Source of the DNA: Salvia splendens
Taxonomy: Eukaryota > Streptophyta > Magnoliopsida > Lamiales > Lamiaceae
NCBI RefSeq assembly: GCF_004379255.2
Contig: NC_056044.1
Coordinates: forward strand, 2,629,001-2,693,000
Reading direction: 5' to 3'
Length of the DNA: 64,000 bases
The notes under the pieces were generated by a model. That model saw only the letters and a program-made list of their open reading frames with translations. It searched no databases and had not been told where the DNA came from. The position numbers and the translations under genes were made by a program. Of the stretch, positions 34,104 through 44,437 are shown piece by piece; the stretch's first letter is position 1, and each line of letters starts with the position of its first letter.

Positions 34104-34767
34104 TAGGGATGTCAATCGGGCAAACCCATCGGGTTGCGGGCTAATCGAAGTGGGCTAATCGGGTTGAGATTTTTTACGGGTTATAAAAGTTCAACCCTAA
34201 CCCTAAAAGCTCACGTTTCGAGCTAGCCCAACGGGTTAATCGGGTTACTAACGATAAGATTAACATGCGATCAATCCAATAAATAATGATGAAAATTAGT
34301 TCTATTCATAAAGTATAAAATATTTAATTATGATAAATTTGAGATATATGCTCAAACTCAATCATAAACATGATCGAATACTAATTTTTGAGATATTTCG
34401 TGAAATTTTAATGCATATTTTAGGAATTTAAATATTTTTAAAGTGAATTTGAAGTTTTAATTATTTATTAACTATTATATTAATAAAAATTTAATATATA
34501 GTTTTTATATTTAATATAAAATTGAAAGTTACTTTTTAGTTATCTTTACTCTAAAATTAATCAATAAAGTGTCGAATTAGAAGTAAAAAATAGAATAATA
34601 GAAACTTTATCGGGTTTTTGGGTCTGGCCCTAACGGGTCGCGGGTTAATCGGGTGCGGGCTAATCGGGTTTTAATTTTATCGGGCTAGAAATTTCCAGCC
34701 CTAACCCTACAAATTTGATGGGCTATTCGGGCCAGCCCACGGGTTGCGGGCTACATTGACATCCCTA
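34104..34767. mobile_element. hAT-type non-autonomous element, 664 bp, 8-bp TSD
   Basis: TIRs TAGGGATGTCAAT and ATTGACATCCCTA, with the exact 8-bp direct repeat TTGTCACT at 34096-34103 and 34768-34775. An 8-bp duplication is the hAT signature. Subterminal regions are rich in CGGGTTGCGGGCTAATCGGG and its inverse, typical of transposase-binding repeats. There is no ORF. Confidence 0.9.
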
Positions 34768-34775
34768 TTGTCACT

Positions 34776-35290
34776 TGTATTTTGCAGCTTTTACTTCTTT
34801 TTAATCTATTCAGATTTTAGGCAGTTTTTTTACTGTTACTTTTTTTTATTATTATATTTTATGCAGATTTTAGGTAGCTTTTAAATGTTATTTCTTTTTT
34901 TATTATTCTGTTTGTATTTTAGATATTAGGCAGTAGTTGCAATTTATGTTAGTTAACTTTAAAAACATGGCGTGAATTCAAAATATTCAATTTTCTGTCC
35001 CTTTTTTGGTGTGAATTCAAATATTCAATTTTCCGTCCCCCCTTTTTTTATATATTTGATGATTATGTGACTTTAAACTTGTACATTATTTTTTAGATAT
35101 ATTATTTATAATATGGTATGTATTTATTTTATTATATAATTCTCACCTCCGATTCAAAAAGTTTGGATCCGCCACTGGTTACAGCTGATATGGCAATGCG
35201 CACTATTGAGTACTGACATGGGAACATCCTAGCTAGTACTGGGTCTCAATAAATTTAAATTTAAACACTAAAAAAACATTCTTTCCACAC
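34776..35290. other. AT-rich spacer, no gene recognised
   Basis: A phrase GTGTGAATTCAAATATTCAATTTTC is repeated near 34971 and 35011. TTTGGATCCGCCACTGGTT at about 35160 is the inverse of the insert start near 3960. Confidence 0.35.
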
Positions 35291-35760
35291 AAAAATGCTC
35301 AGAAAATCCCAATTATTGCGAGCATTTAGAGTGCTTGGTATTTGCTTTATTGGAAGCCATTCCGAGCACAGCATCCTACACTAGAAAATTATACCGAGTA
35401 AATTTCGAGCACTTAAATATGCTTGGCTCAACGGTAAACCGCACCATGTTGTGCTTGGAAATAAATCCATACACCAAGCACTTGTAGGGTGCTCGTATAC
35501 TTTGCTGACAAAATAATTTATTATATAAATTTATTCAATACAATTCTGCCTATATTCCGAGTACCTTTATAGTGCTCGGTGTTTTCCTAGCACATATAAG
35601 CAGTGCTCGGATACTTAATTTGGTGGAAAAATAATTTATTACACATTTATACAAAAATAAATTGTATGTCCAAGGACCTTACAGTTGCTCGGTGAGCACA
35701 TATAAGTTGTGCTCGCAAATTATTGGAAAGTGCTGGCAAATTACTCGGAATTTTATTTCT
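35291..35760. mobile_element. Possible CACTA-type subterminal repeat cluster
   Basis: Many short direct and inverted copies of GAGCACTT, GTGCTCGG and GTGCTTGG occur (about 35297-35745). CACTAGAAAATTATACCGAG at about 35379 resembles a CACTA terminus. The opposite end and a 3-bp duplication were not found. Confidence 0.4.
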
Positions 35761-36044
35761 TACACTATAACTTGGATGCAATTCTGTCATAAAGTTCATA
35801 ACTTTTTACTAAAGATCATGAAAATTACATTTATAATTTTGTATTTGAAATATGTTTACGAAAGTAAATATCGAAGGTCCAACCGTCCAAACATTATTTC
35901 ATCAAATTTTGATTTACGTAAAGAAGTAATAAAAATATGAAAAAACATGTCTGAAAAATGTGAAAACAAAAATAATTTTTTTGCCATATTAATGTTATTG
36001 TCCATCATCAATATGATAAAAAAGTATAATAATTTTTAAAGACC

Positions 36045-36585
36045 AAATTGTCTATAAAGTCATGAACTTTTAAATAGTTTGGTTTTTCTCATGAACTTTA
36101 AATGTTGCATGAAAAATCATGAATTTTATTGGACCGTGTAAATTTCCCATTCGACACAACCAGATAGACTTTTGACACAAACTTATCCTATGTGGCCCGC
36201 TGGAGATGTGACTTGGCAAATGACAAATTTAGGATTCAATTCATATTGTGGAATTAATGCTATTTTTATGTTGAATTCGTTTTGTATGTTTATATCGATT
36301 TTTGGAATTCAATTTGTATGTTTTCATTTGTGTTATTTGTATGATTATGATAAGTCCAGGGTCAGAAATATCAAAGATAGAAGAGAAATAATTAGAATTA
36401 GTGGAATTTTGCTAAGTCAGTCTCTAGCATGCCACGTAGGATAAATTTGTGGCGGAAATCTATTGGATGGAAAATTTACACAATCTGATAAAATCCATAA
36501 CTTTTTATGCAATATTTAAAATTCATAAAAAAATCAAACTATTTTTGAAAGTTCATAATTTTATTAGCAATTTACTAAGTTAGTC
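36045..36585. mobile_element. Inverted-repeat element, arms about 100 bp
   Basis: The left arm (AAGTCATGAACTTTTAAATAG, TCATGAACTTTAAATGTTGCATG, GTGTAAATTT) is the diverged reverse complement of the right arm ending TTCATAATTTTATTAGC. Long arms and little interior coding suggest a MULE-like or foldback MITE. The short ORF inside (36172-36444) looks fortuitous. Confidence 0.65.
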
Positions 36586-36711
36586 CTACTACTTTCACTC
36601 AACACGTTATAGGAATAGGAGGAGTATATATCAAGCACTAGATTAAGAAATTTTAATATAAATGTGATATCCATAGCACCACATAAATGTAAGATGACTT
36701 ATTTCTTCCCT

Positions 36712-36834
36712 CCACTTATTCTTAAAAAGTACTACTACCAATACGGTTTTTGTGTCCCATTATATAACGGCCTCCACTTATTCTTCAATAGTACTACTAC
36801 CAATACGGTTTTTTTGTCCCATTAATAACGACAT
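36712..36834. repeat. 62-bp tandem repeat, two copies
   Basis: CCACTTATTCTT followed by AGTACTACTACCAATACGG occurs at 36712 and 36774. A second phrase, ACATAGCATTTGCTTGTT, is also doubled just downstream. Confidence 0.8.
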
Positions 36835-36996
36835 AGCATTTGCTTGTTATTGTGTCCCATTATATAAAGACATAGCATTTGCTTGTTGAATACTCTATCA
36901 ATTATTATGTAAAAATTTTTGGCACGAAGTTTAAGAAGAGATGTTTAGGTACTTCATATTAAATAGATAAATAAAAACATAAGAAAGAATATAATA

Positions 36997-37219
36997 CTTC
37001 CTCCGTCCCATAAGAATATACACTCTTTTCTTTTTAGTATGTCCTATAGGAATATGCACTTTCTAATTTTGGAAAGTCTTTTCTATCTAATAAGGTGGGA
37101 CCCATTCTTCACTAACAATACTATAATTACTTTTTCTCTCAACGTCTCTCTTACTTTACCGATTTTACATTAAAACTCGTGCCGTCCTCAAAGTATATAT
37201 TCTTTGGGGACGGAGGGAG
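36997..37219. mobile_element. Stowaway-like MITE, 223 bp, TSD TA
   Basis: The left end is CTTCCTCCGTCCCATAAGAATATACAC and the right end is TATATTCTTTGGGGACGGAGGGAG. TA flanks at 36995-36996 and 37220-37221. Confidence 0.85.
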
Positions 37220-37221
37220 TA

Positions 37222-37627
37222 AGAATTAAAAAAAAGTGTTACTACTGCTTACTACATATTGAAATGATTCAACTATAAGGAAACTTCTCAAAATAGAAAA
37301 AATGACTCAACTATAAGAAAATGGAAGGAATATTACTACTCCCTCTTAATAAATGTGAATGAAAGTATGAGGTCCATTACTAGAATAGTAAAAATAAAGT
37401 AAGATAATTAATACTAAAAGACATACTAAACTTAAAACAAAGACAAATAATGGATAATGGAGTGTGGGACTACTACTTTTATAAATTCAAACATCAAATC
37501 GAAGGTTGATCAATCAAGATTTTAAAATATTAAAATTTTAAAAGGAAAGGAATATAGTACTCCTTCCATCCTAAAAAATATACTCTTAAATTATTTGTTT
37601 TTTTACATGAAATTTTATGTAGTAGTG
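37222..37627. other. AT-rich spacer
   Basis: No gene. ACTCCCTCTTAATAAATGTGAATG (37340) and GTACTCCTTCCATCC (37557) look like single MITE ends. Confidence 0.4.
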
Positions 37628-38244
37628 TGATGAATCCGCGAATTTCTGATGTTAGTAAATGCTGGTAGAGAATAAAGACTACGACAAAGAATTTACGTGG
37701 TTCGATTTACTGAAGTAAATCTACGTCCACGGGAAGAAGGGAGGGCAAGATTGTATTGCTTGATCTGGGATTACAGCTTACAACACAGACTTGCTATATG
37801 ATATTTTATCTCTAGAGAGCTTAACCCTTGTCTATCAGATCTAAGTTCTATTTATATATTGAACTAAGATCGTGGCTTGCATCACCACCCTAAGTCGTGG
37901 ATGTCGTGTAGGTCATGGCCTAAGATCGTGGATGTAGCGTAGGTCATGGCCTACGATCGTGGCCTGAGTTGACACCACATGGTAGTGGGTGTGTTGGAAG
38001 TTGTGGAAATCCTGTATGGGTCCACTAACTCCTTGTTCGGTCGAATACTGAGACCGAACTGCTTTGGTTGCCGATCTGAGAGTAGAGCTTGACGCCGACC
38101 TGAGAGCAGAGCTTGATTGGTTGGCTTTTACCGAGCTGTAGGCTGAGGCCGAACTCTTTGGTAATGCCGAACTCATACTCTTCCTTGGGCTTTGGGCTGA
38201 TGGGCCGTCATTGCTGTTGGGCTTGTTTAGTACGCACCCCATCA
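37628..38244 (-). repeat. 3' LTR of the Tat-type element, 617 bp
   Basis: Minus-strand reading starts TGATGGGGTGCG directly after the polypurine tract and ends CGGATTCATCA, giving TGATG/CATCA termini. It contains ATTTACGTGGTTCG in the plus direction and local repeats of GATCGTGG-TAGGTCATGGCCTA at about 37870-37960. A second copy of the LTR is not in the window, so the ends rest on termini and the polypurine tract. Confidence 0.6.
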
Positions 38245-38579
38245 CTACCCCCCCCGAAGGGCGAAGTGAATCACTTCGGCGAAGTGAGTCACTTCGGCAT
38301 TCTGGATAAAGGCAAGGGGGAGGCTGATGTCAGGGGACGTGCCTTGCACGTGACTGCATTAAATGCGACAGTAAAATCCGGCCGTTGAATCCTGAAAAGG
38401 TGGGATTCGAAACGGTGCGACGATTTTGAAATCTTCGCCGAATCTGATAAATACCTCCTTTCTTCATCATTGAAGCACTTTTGCGACTGCTTCTTCTGCA
38501 CTCTCTCTTTTTTGCGAAAATTCTCTCTCCGCTTTCAAGAATTTCTTCAGACTTTCTTCACCTTCAAAAAGTAAGGAAA

Positions 38580-40457
38580 ATGTCTTCTTCTTCTTCTTCG
38601 GAGTCGGGTAGCGGTAGGAGAGGCGGTAAGGGGTCTTCTGGCCGGAAAGAGTCCGGGGAGAAGACCGTAGAGTATTTCCATAGTATTTTGAGTAAGGATA
38701 CTGTGATATCCCTACCCGAAAAATACTTTTTTCCTGGGGGGAAGGCGGTGGTACCTGACGGTGATCATAGGGCTGACTCCCCGCCGGAGGGTTACGCCAC
38801 CGTGTACGAGGCCTGCTTAGAATGCGGGCTTCGTTTCCCCCTCCCTTCTGCCTTTATAGATTTACTAGATTTTTTTCAGCTTCCTTTAGGCCAGGTGACT
38901 CCGAACTCTTGGAGGCACTTGTCGGCCTTCGCTGCCGAACTCCGTAAGTTAGGAAGGGATTTGTCTTTGAAGGCGATCCTTAAATTCTTTCAATTTAAGA
39001 GGAAGGGGTCTTGGTTTTACTTGATCCCTGTACAGCCCTTTAGGGCCTTTTGTAAAACGAAGTGGCCGAAGTGGCAAAACCGCTTCTTCTACTATGATAG
39101 GACCGCGGCTCCTAGTTTTCCCTGGAGAGGGCCGAAGTCCGTTATCCGTCATCCTCGGCCTGAACCGTTGGACGAGCTCGATGGCGAGCTCAACAAGATT
39201 CCCATAGTTAGGAAACAATACACGGAGTCTGAGCTCGTCAAGGGCGACGTCGTGTTCGACATCTCGTCTTCGGACGAAGAGGCCGAGGGTGAGGATTTCT
39301 CTTTATCTTTATGCTCTACTGCTTTAACGAAGAAAATCTGACTTTGTTGTTTTTTTTTTTTTTTTTTGTTTTTTGACAGTGAACTTGCTGAATAAGGCTA
39401 TCTGAAAGTCCTCCGAGCTTGTGGAGCCGGAGAGGCAGAGAGCCCCTCGCTCGGCGTCTGAAGCCGAGAAGAATCCGAAGAGGCAAAAAACCTCTTCTTC
39501 GGATCCGAAAGAGCCGGAGCCGTGTTCGGCTAAAGGGAAGGGGAAATTTCATGAGTCCCCAAGAGTGCCGGGGAAAGACCTGGTCATCTCCGAGGTGGTT
39601 GCAGACATCCCGGAACACGTCCCTGAGCCTTTTCAATGGCCGACGAATTTTGTGGAGGTAAGCTTTCTGACTTGGCTTCTTTTCCACATTTTTTGATGGC
39701 CATTCTGTTGAGTTTTTTCCTTGTTCATCTTCAGAGAGCCAAGCTCGTCTCCGTGGAGCTCTCCAAAGCATCCCACGACTACGAGGAGATGCAGAAGAAG
39801 TTGCATCTTGCTCGTAGTCTGGCCGAACAGGCTGAGGCCAAATTTGAGAGGGCCCGAGCTGCTAGGATCTCGGCTCAGGATGAAGCCCGGTCAGCCAAAA
39901 ACCAGCTCATCATCCTGCAAGAGCAGACGAAGCACCGGGAGGCTCAGAAGGAGGCTGCCGCCGTGGCTGCCCAGGGGGAGGCTCTCCGTGTTTACACGGA
40001 GAAACTCTTTTTGAGCGGCCAGTTCTCGGCCTTTGTCGGTAGTCTGGTAAGGCTAATTACCGATAAGGGCGAGCAGGGGGCCGACGTCGTGCTGCCTCTG
40101 TACAGCCGAGAGATAGCAGCTCGGCTTCAGAATCTGCCGCTCCTTGAGGAGCTCGCTTCATCCTCGGTCCTGCTTTCTGCAGACCGAGTCCGGAGTTGTC
40201 GAGCTGATCGGGACGAGAACCTGGAGGCTATCTTTGCCTCCGTGGGACCCGTGTCACCCGCTTCGACTTACAACGGAGAGGGTGAGGCCGAGCCGCTGGA
40301 GCAGGAGGCCGAAGTCGAGCGGGCCGGGCATCCGGAGAAGGAAGCCGATCAGGAGGCGGAGGCGAGGCCGGCAGGATGCGAGGCCGAGGCTGAGGTAGCT
40401 CAGGAGAAAGAAGCTGAACCAGACCGAGGAGCCGGAGACGAAGCTGGCGGAGTATGA
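38580..40457 (+). pseudogene. Antisense ORF of Tat element, Transposase_28-like, spliced
   Basis: Three exons with canonical GT-AG introns fit one frame: 38580-39288, 39380-39657 and 39735-40457 (introns 91 and 77 bp). Exon 1 starts in a good context (AAAATGTC) with a Ser/Gly-rich leader. It then has LECGLRFPLPSAFIDLLDFF and TPNSWRHLSAFAAEL, characteristic of the plant 'putative gypsy type transposon' domain (PF04195). Exon 2 is basic and Ser-rich (PKRQKTSSSDPKE). Exon 3 is a long coiled coil (QKKLHLARSLAEQAEAKFE) followed by a Glu/Ala-rich acidic tail. A single TGA at 39403-39405 early in exon 2 interrupts it, compatible with one CGA-to-TGA change. Its role is not known. It runs opposite to the retrotransposon's own coding strand. 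Confidence 0.7.
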
Positions 40458-40659
40458 TTTCGTCTCCCTTCTCTTAGTCTAGTTTCTTCCTTGTAAAATG
40501 GCCTTGAAGCCCTCCTAGTGTAAAAAATTTTCCTTGTGAATGAAAAATTCTCTACACTTGTCTTCGTATAGCTTTTCGTACTCGCCTTTATTCCTGTTGT
40601 ATTTTACTATCTGCTCGGTACAGCTGCCGAACTAATATAGCTGCTTTGTACTCAAGGAG

Positions 40660-41448
40660 ATGGAGATACTTCACTGGAAACGGCTGTACTCTTCGGCTTT
40701 AGACGAAGCTGAGAAAAGAGCTATAGCCGATCAGACGAAGAATGACGAGCTTCTGGCTCGTTTAGTGAAGCTGGAGGCCGATAATAAGGACTTAGAGTCC
40801 GATAAGAAGGATCTGGAGGCCGAGCTGAATACGACCATTGCTGAGAGGACTGCGTACGAGGATTACATCCGTGTGCGCGGGGGAGTGACCATATCAGATG
40901 TTCAGAGTCGAGTTGACGAACTGTGGGAGGAATATCATGTACTCCGGAGGAACAATGCGCTGGAGAGCTTGGCTTGCCAACAAGTTGTGAAATCATTACG
41001 GCGCTGGGCTTCTCGGTACGACATCATTCTTTCCCGGCGTCCCTCAATCGAGAGATTCCTTAGGCATTTCCCGCCAACAGATGCTCGCACTCCAGATCAA
41101 GCCTCTGGTTCCCTTGTTCAAAATCCTACTCCAAGTCAACAACGAACTCCGGAACAGCCGGAAACGTCAAGACGAGAACGGGCTCAGGAGCAACCGGAAT
41201 CGTCAAGACAGGGACGGACTGAAATTCGCCGAGGAGTTGTGACTATGAGCGAGCAAGATCAGCAGATGCTTATTGCAGAGACTCTTCATCGCCGAGGGGT
41301 TAGAGCTTCTGGGGCTCGCGGAAGAGGTGTTGGGTCGAGGATAGCATCTCGTCGACCTGCTTATTCTTCATCTGCTCGGAACAACCGAACTCGGCTTCCA
41401 GAGGATTTTGCAGATAGGTGGCTTAACTTTAGCAACCGAGGACAGTAG
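40660..41448 (+). CDS. Second antisense ORF of Tat element, coiled-coil protein
   Basis: An uninterrupted 262-aa frame starts at the ATG at 40660. Residues 15-75 form a predicted coiled coil with heptads (LVKLEADNKDLESDKKDLEA). A conserved-looking segment (VDELWEEYHVLRR, LRRWASRYDIILSRRPSIE) follows. The C-terminal third is Arg/Ser/Gln-rich with repeated TPEQPETSRRERAQEQPESS and an RG-rich part (GARGRGVGSR). It lies 203 bp after the spliced ORF on the same strand and may be a further exon or a separate gene. I do not recognise a domain. The open frame with biased composition argues for real coding, but it may simply be young. Confidence 0.55.
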   Translation: MEILHWKRLYSSALDEAEKRAIADQTKNDELLARLVKLEADNKDLESDKKDLEAELNTTIAERTAYEDYIRVRGGVTISDVQSRVDELWEEYHVLRRNNALESLACQQVVKSLRRWASRYDIILSRRPSIERFLRHFPPTDARTPDQASGSLVQNPTPSQQRTPEQPETSRRERAQEQPESSRQGRTEIRRGVVTMSEQDQQMLIAETLHRRGVRASGARGRGVGSRIASRRPAYSSSARNNRTRLPEDFADRWLNFSNRGQ

Positions 41449-41589
41449 AATAGTCCTTTGTAATGGCGTAATGCCTTCTCGTAGGGGAGCTGAATTGTCA
41501 GCCGAACGAGATTTAATAAATGAAATTTTTTCCTTTCGCTTTTATCACTGCTTACTTACAGCTCTGCGAAACAATTTCATCGTGCTCGT

Positions 41590-42196
41590 CATCGGTCTTA
41601 TGAAGTGAGCTTCTTTGATCGGACTCGTATTTGGACTTTGAAGTAAGCTTCTTTGACCGGACTCGTCTTTGATCTTATGAAGGAAACTTCTTTGACCGGA
41701 CTTGGTTTGTGTTCTAATTTGGCGATTTTTGTCGCCGGGATCGAACTTTCCCTTGTCCTAATTCGGCGAGTTTTATCGCGTGGATCGGACTTTCCCAGTT
41801 AACCGAAGTGGTCTTATGCAGTAAACCTCTTTGACTAGACATGGTCGTCCTCGGTCTTATGAGGTAAACTTCTTTGACCGAACTTGGTCGTCCTAATTCG
41901 GCGAGGTTTATCGCGTGGATCGGACTTTCCCTTATTGCAGTTCGTTTCAGACGAAGTGCTTATTTCTTAAGCCGAATTGTGGTCTTGTATCTTCCTGAGA
42001 AGCTTGGACTCACAATCGTTGGCTTATTGCAGTTCGTTTCAGACGAAGTGCTTGTTAAGCTGAATTGTGGTCTTGTATCCTCCTTGGAAGCTTGGACTCA
42101 CAGTCGTTGGCTTGTTGCAGTTCGTTTCAGACGGACTGCTTGTTAAGCTGAATTGTGGTCTTGTATCCTCCTTAGAAGCTTGGACTCACAATAGTC
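41590..42196. repeat. Minisatellite of the Tat 3' region
   Basis: Units of about 60-90 bp based on CTTATGARGTAAACTTCTTTGACCG and TCGGCGAGTTTTATCGCG lie at 41595-41930. They are followed by three 84-91 bp units (41934-42024, 42025-42112, 42113-42196) based on TTGCAGTTCGTTTCAGACG and GAATTGTGGTCTTGTATC. Such arrays are usual in Tat 3' untranslated regions. Confidence 0.8.
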
Positions 42197-42441
42197 TTTA
42201 ATAATCGATCTAAAAAGGGGATCAGTCTTTAAAGAACGATATACCTTGGTACCATTTGTAAGAGACGACAAGCACATAGAGACAAAACACATAGAGAAAA
42301 AATGAAAAAGATGAAAGAAAAAAAACTTTAAACTTTTTTAAAAAACGACAAGTAAAAGGTACAAGTAAGAAACAAACAAATAAAAACATATACCCCTATG
42401 ACCGAACTAGACACGAGACGGACTGACCGGACTTTTGTCTC
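42197..42441. other. Spacer downstream of Tat integrase tail
   Basis: An A-rich segment (42290-42400) with no ORF. It lies between the stop codon of the minus-strand integrase tail and the minisatellite. Confidence 0.4.
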
Positions 42442-43080
42442 TTACAAGTGGAACTTCTTGAGGTTGGAGACGTGCCATGTTCGGGGTACTTGTTCTCCTG
42501 ACATGTGAGTCAATTTATAAGACCCTTTGCCGAGGACTTCTGACACCCGATATGGACCCTCCCATGTGGGTTCGAGTTTGCCCAGCTTTTCTGCTCGGCT
42601 TACTTCGTTGTTTCTCAAGACGAGATCTCCCACTTGAAATTGAAGCTTTTTCACCCTTTGGTTATAATACCGGGCTACTTGCTCCTTATACTTGGCTGCT
42701 TTTATGCACGCCAATTCTCTTCTTTCTTCCAGTTGATCATCGATAACCTCCTCTGCTGCCACTTCCTCGTTGCTGGCCTGACCTTCGCCAGCGACAACTT
42801 GGCTGCCTTGATCGGACAGCTGCCGTTCATTGCTACCCTCACCGGACAGGGGGCCTTGATTGCTGCCGTGACCGGAGGCCAGCTGGTTCCCACTTCCTTC
42901 AGAGAGGGGGTCGGAGGCTGGAACAGGTAGGGGGCCGGAGGTGGCGGCGGCGCCGGTAGGGAGGGGGTCGGAGGCGGCTACATGGAGGGGGCCGGAGGTG
43001 GCAGCGGCGCCGGTAGGGAGGGGGTCGGAGGCGGCGACGGATTTACCAGTGGGGGAGGGGGGCTGCGGAGGTGAGGCCAT
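42442..43080 (-). CDS. Chimeric ORF: Pro/Ser/Gly-rich leader fused to Tat integrase C-terminus
   Basis: A 212-aa frame starts at ATG 43080-43078 in a strong plant context (AACCAAAATGGCC). Residues 1-110 are low complexity, with a tandem 19-aa module AASDPLPTGAAATSGPLPV encoded by a 57-bp DNA repeat (42932-43045). From about residue 115 the sequence is the C-terminal end of a Tat-type integrase (ERRELACIKAAKYKEQVARY, FQVGDLVLRN, WEGPYRVSEVLGKGSYKL), ending at the normal polyprotein stop. A TATA-like CATATAAAGC lies about 65-70 bp upstream (43144-43153), and no stop interrupts the frame. It could be a gag leader joined to integrase by an internal deletion, or a host promoter with captured integrase sequence. 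I cannot tell which. Confidence 0.5.
   Translation of the reverse strand: MASPPQPPSPTGKSVAASDPLPTGAAATSGPLHVAASDPLPTGAAATSGPLPVPASDPLSEGSGNQLASGHGSNQGPLSGEGSNERQLSDQGSQVVAGEGQASNEEVAAEEVIDDQLEERRELACIKAAKYKEQVARYYNQRVKKLQFQVGDLVLRNNEVSRAEKLGKLEPTWEGPYRVSEVLGKGSYKLTHMSGEQVPRTWHVSNLKKFHL
42932..43045. repeat. 57-bp coding tandem repeat, two copies
   Basis: GGGGGCCGGAGGTGGCGGCGGCGCC and the following bases repeat at 42932 and 42989. They encode the duplicated 19-aa module of the minus-strand chimeric ORF. Confidence 0.85.
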
Positions 43081-43233
43081 TTTGGTTTTGAGTGAGAAAT
43101 TGAAGTGAGAATTTGAAGTGAGGGTTTGTGAAAACCCTAATAGCTTTATATGGACACGGAGCACACTTACTGTGGTATAAAACGGTACCGTTTTATTTCC
43201 AATTCTTTTATTTCCTTTCCTTGAAGGCTTCAA

Positions 43234-43931
43234 ATGGTGGAGTGAATTCTAATATGCAAAATAAAATTTTCAAATAACTCTTTCTTACAAATCTTTTGGT
43301 ACATAACATAATTAATTACAACTTTGAGGAAACATTCAATATCTTGTAATCATGAAAAACAGAAATAAGAAAAAATGAAGAGAAAAACAGCTGAGAACAC
43401 TCCACACACGTCTTATTTCTCATCACCATTCTCATTTCTTTTATTTACATAGTACTATGCCAATTATTTTTTAAATACTAAAATAAAAAAATTATAAATT
43501 GAAATAGTTATACATTTTAATCATGATAAACTAAGACTAGCAACTTATAAACTTAATTAATTTGATATTCATTTTAGTATTTAACCAAAAGAAACAATTG
43601 CAAAAATATTTTAAAAATGGTAGATAAATTAAATGAAATGGGAAGAGCGAATTAAAGAGGGATATTGGTCTCTAAAACTATGAATTTTGCCTAATTGTTG
43701 GTATTTCACATGAACTTTGAAATTGGTCTATAATATCACAAACTTTATATTTTGTTTGTTATTTCTCAAGCTCACTCACATAAGATATTTTCATCAAAAT
43801 CTTATTTTACGTAGACAATCATGCTACATTTTAAGATATTTTAAACCACTTTTTAGGTTCATAACATGTAGAATAAAAAGTCACATTGAAAATCATGTTG
43901 ATTTAATATACTATATATATATATATATATA
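43234..43931. other. AT-rich intergenic stretch
   Basis: No gene. 43668-43900 has phrases like CATGAACTTTGAAATTGGTCTATAATATCAC that resemble one arm of the inverted-repeat element at 36045. An (AT)n tract lies at about 43910-43931. Confidence 0.4.
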
Positions 43932-44330
43932 TGATTCCACAAGACATGTAATCATTTTAAACTCTTGATCTTAGATGGAGTATATAAATTGATGAATTCA
44001 TTTTTTATTCCCAATTATGTCAGACAAGATGATTGTAGAATTTATAATACGTATTTACTTTGATAAATTGCATTTTAACAAAAAAATAATGTTATATACT
44101 CAGTGTAATGGATAAAATTAAAATCCCTGCATACGTTCAATTTCATTTCTTTTTTCTTTTCTTTCTCACATCCATACCATAGTATTGTTTTATACTTTGT
44201 TATCTAATGCTAGTAACTAAAAACAAATGCTCCCCTATGATAAAACTAGACGTGTACAAACGACAAATTTAAGTTCATCCATGACTAGCAAATTTAGATA
44301 TTCGTATATTTGAATTATCCATCGCTCCGT
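43932..44330. repeat. Repeated unit fragment D
   Basis: ATGATTCCACAAGACATGTAATCATTTTAAACTC and the sequence to TTGAATTATC match 2897-3345 (A) and 47321-47745 (C). D is more diverged and lacks a segment (equivalent to about 3090-3140). It carries none of the gene fragments. Confidence 0.8.
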
Positions 44331-44437
44331 TTCAATCTTCCATCTTTTTTAAATCTGGGATAAACAAATGATATGTAGATGTTACAAATGCGACATATTT
44401 GCTTATAATTAAACGGTATTATATGCTAATCATATAA

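Larger units (their letters stand above)
37628..42780 (-). mobile_element. Tat-lineage gypsy remnant (3' portion) on the minus strand
   Basis: On the minus strand the order is the integrase C-terminus (end of the ORF at 42442), a long noncoding 3' region with antisense ORFs, a polypurine tract (CTTCGGGGGGGGTAG) and a 3' LTR (38244-37628). Antisense ORFs with a Transposase_28-type domain between pol and the 3' LTR are a known trait of Tat-lineage elements. The gag, protease, RT and most of the integrase are missing. TAGTG at 37623-37627 would be the TSD, but the other end is lost. Confidence 0.7.

Noticed and set aside
36172..36444. 90-aa ORF with hydrophobic stretches as a membrane protein gene
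   Set aside because: It falls between the arms of an inverted-repeat transposon in AT-rich DNA and has no start context or relatives visible.
43178..43193. AAAACGGTACCGTTTT palindrome as an operator
   Set aside because: A single 16-bp palindrome upstream of the chimeric ORF; no second copy and no known plant factor, so chance is likely.
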